Below, piece by piece: positions 27,616 through 33,489 of a stretch of DNA of 33,489 nucleotides (its first letter is position 1; the number at the start of each line of letters is the position of its first letter). Below the pieces are notes generated by a model. That model saw only the letters and a program-made list of their open reading frames with translations, was not told the DNA's origin and did no database searches. The DNA lies in assembly GCA_026989405.1 (NCBI GenBank), contig JALSJL010000019.1, positions 1 to 33,489 of the forward strand. The letters are read 5' to 3'. Made by a program: the position numbers and the translations under genes. Source of the DNA: Marinosulfonomonas sp. (GTDB lineage Bacteria; Pseudomonadota; Alphaproteobacteria; Rhodobacterales; Rhodobacteraceae).

Positions 27616-28062
27616 ATGAAACTTGTCCTGTCGATCACCGCAGTTCTTTTTGCCGGCGCACTGAGCGCCCAGGCCGAGGTGGTCGTTGCCTCCCGGACAC
27701 TGAAAAGCCGGGCAATCCTGCAGCCAGACGATCTGGAATTGCGCGAGGGCAGCGACGCGGGGGCGTTCTCGGATATTGCGGATATTGTCGGGTTGGAAGC
27801 GCGCGTCGTGCTATACCAGGGACGCCCGATCACACGAGGCGACGTCGGACCGCCTGCATTGATCGAACGAAATCAGTTGATCACCGTCATCTTCAAACGG
27901 GGCGGGTTGACGATCTCGGCTGAAGCCAGATCGCTTGGTCGTGCAGCCGTCGGAGAACGCTTGCGAGTCATGAATACCGCATCGCGAAAAACCGTCACCG
28001 GAACGGTCACACCCGATGGGGATGTGATTGTCGGTGACGTGCAGCCCCCCGCCTCAAACTAG
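27616..28062 (+). CDS. flgA: Flagellar P-ring assembly chaperone FlgA
   Basis: Signal peptide, then SAF-like domain: VVVASRTLKSRAILQPDDLELREG...LYQGRPITRGDVGPPALIERNQLITVIFKRGGLTISAEARSLGRAAVGERLRVMN. Confidence 0.92.
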   Translation: MKLVLSITAVLFAGALSAQAEVVVASRTLKSRAILQPDDLELREGSDAGAFSDIADIVGLEARVVLYQGRPITRGDVGPPALIERNQLITVIFKRGGLTISAEARSLGRAAVGERLRVMNTASRKTVTGTVTPDGDVIVGDVQPPASN

Positions 28063-28070
28063 GATCTGGA

Positions 28071-28790
28071 ATGCGAACTCTTCCCTTTTTGATATTGCTC
28101 TTGTCGGCATGCTCCGGCCTGAAAAACGCAATTGAGCCACCAAACCTGACACCGGCTTCGCAAGGTGCGGAAATGCAGGCCATGGTATCGCCGGGACAAG
28201 TCGGCCAGGTCGACCGCAGGTCAGTCATGGACGCAGCCTCGCTCTGGAGTTCCGGGCGCCAGTCGCTGCTGGGCGATCGGCGGGCCGTGGTGCGCGGCGA
28301 TATCCTGACCGTTACGATCGAAATTGACGACAAGGCCGAATTTTCAAATTCGTCAACCCGCAAGCGGGCCGGCTCGGACTCGCTGGCAATCCCTTCCCTC
28401 CTCGGACTGCCACAACGGATTGCGCCGATCCTGCCGGAAGGCGCGACACTGGACCCCGCGGTTTCGACCTCTTCATCGAGCACATCAAGCGGCGACGGAT
28501 CCGTGCGCCGAAAGGAAAAACTGACATTGCGGGTGGCCGCCACGATTATCGATGTGCTGCCCAACGGGGTGCTTTATATTGAAGGGTCGCAGGAAGTCCG
28601 CGTCAACTTCGAAATCCGCGAGCTGCTCGTTGCCGGCTACATCCGGCCGGAAGACATATCGCGGCAAAATGAAATTACCTACGACAAGATCGCGTCTGCC
28701 CGGATATCGTATGGGGGCAGAGGGTCGATTTCCGATGCGCAGCAACCCCGATACGGGCAGCGTTTTCTTGACAAGATACTGCCGTTCTAG
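28071..28790 (+). CDS. flgH: Flagellar L-ring protein FlgH
   Basis: Lipobox LLSACS; SLWSSGRQSLLGDRRAVVRGDILTVTIEIDDKAEFSNSSTRKR...LYIEGSQEVRVNFEIRELLVAGYIRPEDI. Confidence 0.95.
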   Translation: MRTLPFLILLLSACSGLKNAIEPPNLTPASQGAEMQAMVSPGQVGQVDRRSVMDAASLWSSGRQSLLGDRRAVVRGDILTVTIEIDDKAEFSNSSTRKRAGSDSLAIPSLLGLPQRIAPILPEGATLDPAVSTSSSSTSSGDGSVRRKEKLTLRVAATIIDVLPNGVLYIEGSQEVRVNFEIRELLVAGYIRPEDISRQNEITYDKIASARISYGGRGSISDAQQPRYGQRFLDKILPF

Positions 28791-28798
28791 GGGTTCAA

Positions 28799-29302
28799 AT
28801 GGGCAAGATTCTTCCAATAATCATAGCTGTGGCCGGGCTGGGAAGCGGGCTTGGCGCCGGCATGGCCTTGCGCCCTGAACCGGCGGCCACGGCCGATGTT
28901 ACGGGTGACTGCAGTGGTCAGCCTGCCGAAATTTCTGCATCCGCGGATGCGGAAATGTCAGAGTCCGATGAAGGCCAGACCCGCAATTATGTCAAACTGA
29001 ACAATCAGTTCGTTGTCCCGGTGGTCAATGAAGGACGCGTTTCGGCGTTGGTCGTGATGTCCTTGAGTCTTGAGCTTTCTTCCGGCGGACCCGAGCAGGT
29101 GTTCAAACTGGAGCCGAAGATAAGAGACGCATTCCTGCAAGTTCTGTTTGATCACGCCAACATCGGCGGTTTTGACGGAGAGTTCACAAACAGCCGCAAT
29201 ATGGACCTGCTGCGGCGGTCTCTGCTCGATGTTGCAAAAAAGGTTCTTGGCCCGACGGTGGTGAACGTGCTGATCGTTGACGTCGTGCGGCAAGACACCT
29301 GA
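28799..29302 (+). CDS. FliL-like flagellar basal body-associated protein
   Basis: N-terminal TM segment plus FliL-like C-terminal domain (YVKLNNQFVVPVV...ALVVMSLSLEL...EPKIRDAFLQVLFDHANIGGFDGEF...LGPTVVNVLIVDVVRQDT). Confidence 0.75.
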   Translation: MGKILPIIIAVAGLGSGLGAGMALRPEPAATADVTGDCSGQPAEISASADAEMSESDEGQTRNYVKLNNQFVVPVVNEGRVSALVVMSLSLELSSGGPEQVFKLEPKIRDAFLQVLFDHANIGGFDGEFTNSRNMDLLRRSLLDVAKKVLGPTVVNVLIVDVVRQDT

Positions 29303-29321
29303 AAACCTGCTGGCGCCCGGT

Positions 29322-29690
29322 CTATCGGCGATTGCCTTGCAAATTGCAGCCGGCCACTGTTTTTTCGAATGCATCAAAACGACCAAGGGCAACGGCGGCC
29401 TGTTTCTTTTGGGTTTCCACCCTGGCTTCCGCCAACAGTATGTCGCGCCTGATCTCTGATCGTTTCTGGTCGATCCATCTTAGATACAAGGCTTCACTGG
29501 CCAGCCCTTGTGCCGAAGTTTCCGGCCTTGGGTTTTCATTTGCGCCACAAGTGGCTCGCTTGTTTGACCAATGGGCAAGTTCTTTGCAGTGCAGCTCGCG
29601 TTCCGCGGCAGCCGCAGAGACTTTCGCGATTTCGACGTCGCGCACCATCGCCAGAAGTTCAAGAAGTTCCCTTTCGCGCGAACCCGTCAT
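29322..29690 (-). CDS. Hypothetical coiled-coil protein, candidate FliJ-like export component
   Basis: 122-aa helical protein whose ATG overlaps the flhB stop (ATGA). C-terminal pattern WIDQKRSEIRRDILLAEARVETQKKQAAVALGRFDAFEK resembles FliJ. Confidence 0.5.
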   Translation of the reverse strand: MTGSRERELLELLAMVRDVEIAKVSAAAAERELHCKELAHWSNKRATCGANENPRPETSAQGLASEALYLRWIDQKRSEIRRDILLAEARVETQKKQAAVALGRFDAFEKTVAGCNLQGNRR

Positions 29691-30778
29691 TGCGCCGTCC
29701 AATTCTTCGATTTCCGCCCCATTTCTTCAGCAAAACGGATCGCCGCAGCAACAGCCTTGAAATGCTCCGGCCAAATTTCCTGGCCGATGTCGACCATCGC
29801 AAACAGCGAGCGCGCGGTGGGTGGGTCTCGTTGAATGGGAACCCCGTTGCGCGCCGCAACTTCACGGATTACCGCTGCGATTTCATCGACTCCCTTGGCC
29901 ACGCAGACCGGGGCCGAGCCAGGAGCTCGGCTCCATTTCAGGGCAACGGCATAGTGGCTCGGATTAACGATTATTACATCCGCATTCGGAATATCGGCCA
30001 GCATCTGATTCAAGGCGATTTCCTGGCCACGCTGGCGACGTTGCTGTTTCATGTGTGGATCCCCCTCCATCTGCTTGGCTTCGTCGACCATTTCCTTTCG
30101 GCTCATCATGTTGGTTCGGCGGTGCTCGGCGCGCTGCCAAAGAAAGTCCACGGCACTGATTGCAAGGGCAATGCAAAAGACCAGCAGGACGAAAGTCAGT
30201 GCCGTATCAGTCATGTATGCTGTCGCGATTTCTGCGGGATAGAGAGTGGTTCCCACGATTTCAGAGACCTTGCTTGAAAGAAAAACGCCCAAGACGATGG
30301 AAAACACCAACAGCTTGGAAAAACTCTTGAGAAATTCAAACAACCCTTTGCGTCCAAACTTGTTTTTGGCGTTTGCGATCAGGGATATTCTGTTCAGCTT
30401 TGGCTTGACCTTGGACGGAACGACCACAAAGGAGCGTTGCGCCAGAATGGCCACGAGAACAGCCACGGCGGGCCCGAGAAAAAATGGCGAAACCGTCAGT
30501 CCAGCCGACCCCGCCAGTGTTCCGATTGCCGTGGAATGCCCCCCGGAAAACAGATCCTTCGATATTTCAGGTGCCTGGGCCAGTGTCCTTTCAAGGATCG
30601 CGCCAACCGTTTGCAACGCTTCCGCACCACCCCAGATTGCCACCAGAACAAAGCCGCCATAGCCCGCCGCCGTATTCAAGTCCGTCGAACGCGGAATATC
30701 ACCCTTCTTTCGCGCGTCATCCAGTTTCTTCTGGGACGCCTCATACGGCTTTTCGCCATTCTGGTCCTGCTCACTCAT
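29687..30778 (-). CDS. flhB: Flagellar biosynthesis protein FlhB
   Basis: MSEQDQNGEKPYEASQKKLDDARKKGDIPRSTDLN N-terminus; cytoplasmic domain with autocleavage motif variant NPSHYAVALKW. Start trimmed to 30778. Confidence 0.95.
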   Translation of the reverse strand: MSEQDQNGEKPYEASQKKLDDARKKGDIPRSTDLNTAAGYGGFVLVAIWGGAEALQTVGAILERTLAQAPEISKDLFSGGHSTAIGTLAGSAGLTVSPFFLGPAVAVLVAILAQRSFVVVPSKVKPKLNRISLIANAKNKFGRKGLFEFLKSFSKLLVFSIVLGVFLSSKVSEIVGTTLYPAEIATAYMTDTALTFVLLVFCIALAISAVDFLWQRAEHRRTNMMSRKEMVDEAKQMEGDPHMKQQRRQRGQEIALNQMLADIPNADVIIVNPSHYAVALKWSRAPGSAPVCVAKGVDEIAAVIREVAARNGVPIQRDPPTARSLFAMVDIGQEIWPEHFKAVAAAIRFAEEMGRKSKNWTAQ

Positions 30779-31554
30779 GGGCCGGACCCCAGGCCGGCCG
30801 CAAGCGCCGCCGTGAGAGCTGCGCTCCAGGCCGCAAGCATGACTGGCGATGCCAGAAACAGCAGAGCGAGCCCACCGGCAGTAACAGCCGGCGCCCCGAC
30901 GAAAGAAACCATGAGCTGCGGCATGGCGCGGTTGATCGCACCAAGCGCAATGTTGTAAATCAGCGATGCAATGGCAAAAGGCGCCGCCAAAGAGAACGCC
31001 AGGCGGAACGACTTCTGTATCTCTTCCGCGCCCCACTGCGCCAGCATTCCGGCATTTCCCAGGCTGCCCAGGTCAAACACCTGGTATGAAAAGACAAGGT
31101 ATTCGACAAAAACCACATGGATCTTCATGGTCACCATCAAAGCCAGGCCGGCGACCACAAGCAAATTTCCAAATGCCGGCTGCGGCTCGACACTCGCACC
31201 GGCAAAAGCCTGCGAAAGCGAGGTGGATTGGGCCGCGATGGCTCCGGCGACCTGCAAGGCGATGACAAACAGCCGGAGATACAGACCAACGACCAGGCCA
31301 ATGCCGACTTCGGATGCGAACAGCACGATGCGGGACGAAGTCTGCACATCGGGCAGAGAAAACCGACCCTCTACAGCTGGTGCGACCACGACCGTAAGGG
31401 CCAGGGTCAGAGCCAACTTGACGCGAACCGGAACCGAGCTTTCCCCGAGAACCGGCAACAAGGCCATGGCTGCGCCTATTCGTATGAACACCCAGAAGGC
31501 CACCGCGATCTGGTGTTCTGCCAGCCCCAGAAGTTCGGCCAGACTTCCCGTCAT
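30775..31554 (-). CDS. fliR: Flagellar biosynthetic protein FliR
   Basis: Multi-TM export protein (IAVAFWVFIRIGAAMALLPVLGESSVPVRVKLALTLALT...QVAGAIAAQSTSLSQAF). ATGA overlaps with flhB and flhA. Confidence 0.93.
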   Translation of the reverse strand: MTGSLAELLGLAEHQIAVAFWVFIRIGAAMALLPVLGESSVPVRVKLALTLALTVVVAPAVEGRFSLPDVQTSSRIVLFASEVGIGLVVGLYLRLFVIALQVAGAIAAQSTSLSQAFAGASVEPQPAFGNLLVVAGLALMVTMKIHVVFVEYLVFSYQVFDLGSLGNAGMLAQWGAEEIQKSFRLAFSLAAPFAIASLIYNIALGAINRAMPQLMVSFVGAPAVTAGGLALLFLASPVMLAAWSAALTAALAAGLGSGP

Positions 31555-33489
31555 GCGGGCACCAGGCCGACCAGTGCCGGTTTCGCTTCTGTCCCGATTT
31601 CCTCGTAGGACAGCACCGGGTTCTGAACGCCTTTGGCCACCAGGACCGTCCGCAGATATCTTCGGCGCTTGGTGCTGGTCACCAAAGCAGGGTGGGTGCC
31701 CGCTTCGGCAGCCGTGGAAATTCGCTCTGTGATCAGATCGGCCAACCGGTTGAAATCCTGCGGTGGCAAGGCAACCTGTGACCCGGCGGAACCATCGAGC
31801 TGATACTGTTCGAAGCGGTCTTCCCATTCAGGCGAAAGTTGAATGAGCGGCAGGGTCCCATCGGGGCGTTTCAACTCGGACACCAACTGGAACCCGAGCC
31901 GCTGGCGCACATGTTCGCAAATCGATTCAGCCGTTGCATGCACGGTGCGTGCTTCGGAAATGGCTTCAAGGATCAGCGGCAGGTTGCGAATTGACACTCT
32001 CTCATCCAGGAGCAGTCTCAATACAGCAAGCAGCGTATCCAATGGAACCTTGTCGGGAATGAGCTCGTCAAAAATCTGTTTGTTGGCTTCAGCGCGCGAC
32101 GTCTCTGTCAGCCTGGTCATTTCATCCAGCAAGCGCCGTAGTGACCGAAGGCCCAACAGTCGCGACAGGTTGTTCTTGATCACTTCCAGAAGATGCGTGG
32201 CCAAGACCTCTGCCGGGTTGACCAGCGTCGCTCCCGCCATCTCGGCCTGCTCTCTGTCCTGCTCGGACAACCATCGCGCCGGAGCCCCGTAAACCGGTTC
32301 ATCAACATCTCGGCCCGCCGGCAGGCCATGGGCATCATCGGAAATCAGGGCCAGAACGCCATCGCTTTCCAATGTGTCTCTCGCTTGTTCAACGCCTTGG
32401 ATTCGGATGACATACTCACCTGTTTTCAGCGCAGCATTGTCGGTCAGCCGAATTTCCGGAATGATCAGGCCGAAATGCGCGGCAACATGCCGGCGAATAT
32501 TGTCGACCCGCGCCTCCAGCCCCACGGTTGGATCAAGAACCAGAGACACAAGATCCGGCGAAAACTCAATGTGAATATCATCCAGATCCAGAATGTCGCC
32601 AAGCGAGGTCGGCACTTGTGGGACTGGGTCGGTTGACTGTTCGACCCTGGCGGTTTTCTGGCGCTCGTTCACCCGCATGACGGCCCAGGCGCTCAGGCCC
32701 AGCACCACCGCTCCGGACAGGAACGGAACAAACGGCAGCCCGGGCACAAGGGCGAACAGCCCCATGAGAAAGGCAACCGTATAAAGTGCCGGCGGATAGC
32801 GCCCGAGTTGCTCAAAGAACGCTACATCAGTTGACCCGGAGGTTCCGCCGCGCGCCAGAAGCAAAGCCGAGGCGATGGATATGATCACAGCCGGAATTTG
32901 CGAAACCAGACCATCCCCCACGGTGAGGATCGCGTAGGTCTCAAATGCCTTTCCCACGGGCATCCCGTGCACCGCCACGCCGATAATGAGGCCCATGAAC
33001 ATGTTGAGCAACGTGATCAGCAACCCGGCAACGGCGTCGCCCTTGACGAATTTGGAAGCGCCATCCAGTGATCCGAAGAAAGTCGTCTCTGCCTGGTCGC
33101 GTTCGCGGCGGACCTTGGCTTCTGCATGATCGATCGCGCCGGCCGACATGTCGCTGTCAATGGCCAGCTGCTTGCCGGGCATCGCATCGAGCGCAAAGCG
33201 AGCCCCGACTTCGGCCATACGTGCCGCGCCCTTGGTAATCACCATGAAGTTGACGATCAAAAGGACGCCAAACACCACCAGGCCCATGAAGACATTGCCG
33301 CCCATCACAAACTGGGCAAACCCTTCGATGACTTTTCCCGCAGCCCCCGTGCCATTGTGGCCTTCGCCGATAATGAGTTTGGTGGAAGAAACATTCAGCG
33401 ACAATCGCAGCATCAATGAAGCCAGGAGAATGGTCGGAAAGGCCGAAAAATCAAGTGGCCGCTCGATGAACAGTGTCACGGTGAACATC
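31551..33489 (-). CDS. flhA: Flagellar biosynthesis protein FlhA (5' end lies beyond the window)
   Basis: SLMLRLSLNVSSTKLIIGEGHNGTGAAGKVIEGFAQFVMGGNVFMGLVVF...ARFALDAMPGKQLAIDSDMSAGAIDHAEAKVRRERDQAETTFFGSLDGASKFVKGDAVAGLLI. N-terminus missing. Confidence 0.96.
   Translation of the reverse strand, partial: MFTVTLFIERPLDFSAFPTILLASLMLRLSLNVSSTKLIIGEGHNGTGAAGKVIEGFAQFVMGGNVFMGLVVFGVLLIVNFMVITKGAARMAEVGARFALDAMPGKQLAIDSDMSAGAIDHAEAKVRRERDQAETTFFGSLDGASKFVKGDAVAGLLITLLNMFMGLIIGVAVHGMPVGKAFETYAILTVGDGLVSQIPAVIISIASALLLARGGTSGSTDVAFFEQLGRYPPALYTVAFLMGLFALVPGLPFVPFLSGAVVLGLSAWAVMRVNERQKTARVEQSTDPVPQVPTSLGDILDLDDIHIEFSPDLVSLVLDPTVGLEARVDNIRRHVAAHFGLIIPEIRLTDNAALKTGEYVIRIQGVEQARDTLESDGVLALISDDAHGLPAGRDVDEPVYGAPARWLSEQDREQAEMAGATLVNPAEVLATHLLEVIKNNLSRLLGLRSLRRLLDEMTRLTETSRAEANKQIFDELIPDKVPLDTLLAVLRLLLDERVSIRNLPLILEAISEARTVHATAESICEHVRQRLGFQLVSELKRPDGTLPLIQLSPEWEDRFEQYQLDGSAGSQVALPPQDFNRLADLITERISTAAEAGTHPALVTSTKRRRYLRTVLVAKGVQNPVLSYEEIGTEAKPALVGLVPA

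Overview
The 33.5 kb window looks alphaproteobacterial, most likely Rhodobacterales, judging by gene content and order. Three blocks are visible. (1) Positions 1-3.8 kb: an IS5-family (IS427-like) insertion sequence with a frameshifted transposase. It abuts the stop codon of a PetR-like OmpR response regulator, followed by a PetP-like MarR regulator, a branched-chain aminotransferase and small hypotheticals. (2) Positions 3.8-16.7 kb: a replication/housekeeping block with gyrB, a VOC-fold gene, recF, dnaN, dnaA, a rhodanese-like gene, rpsT, an enoyl-CoA hydratase, mutM, ubiE, ubiB and a phosphotransferase. (3) Positions 16.7-33.5 kb: a flagellar cluster with flgD, fliK, a rod-binding protein, an FlgN-like gene, flagellin, flaF, flbT, DUF1217, fliI, flgB, flgC, fliE, fliQ, flgF, flgG, flgA, flgH, a fliL-like gene, a FliJ-like unknown, flhB, fliR and 5'-truncated flhA. 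I did not find a wholly new multi-gene defence or metabolic system. The best leads are: two adjacent hairpins in the flagellin 5' leader next to flaF-flbT-DUF1217; a translationally coupled FliJ-like unknown after flhB; a G7 tract in the spacer of a putative gyrB promoter abutting an inverted repeat; hairpins in the dnaA-dnaN spacer; and an IS insertion where one duplicated CTAG supplies the stop codons of both the transposase and the neighbouring regulator. All motif calls were made by eye and no database search was run.
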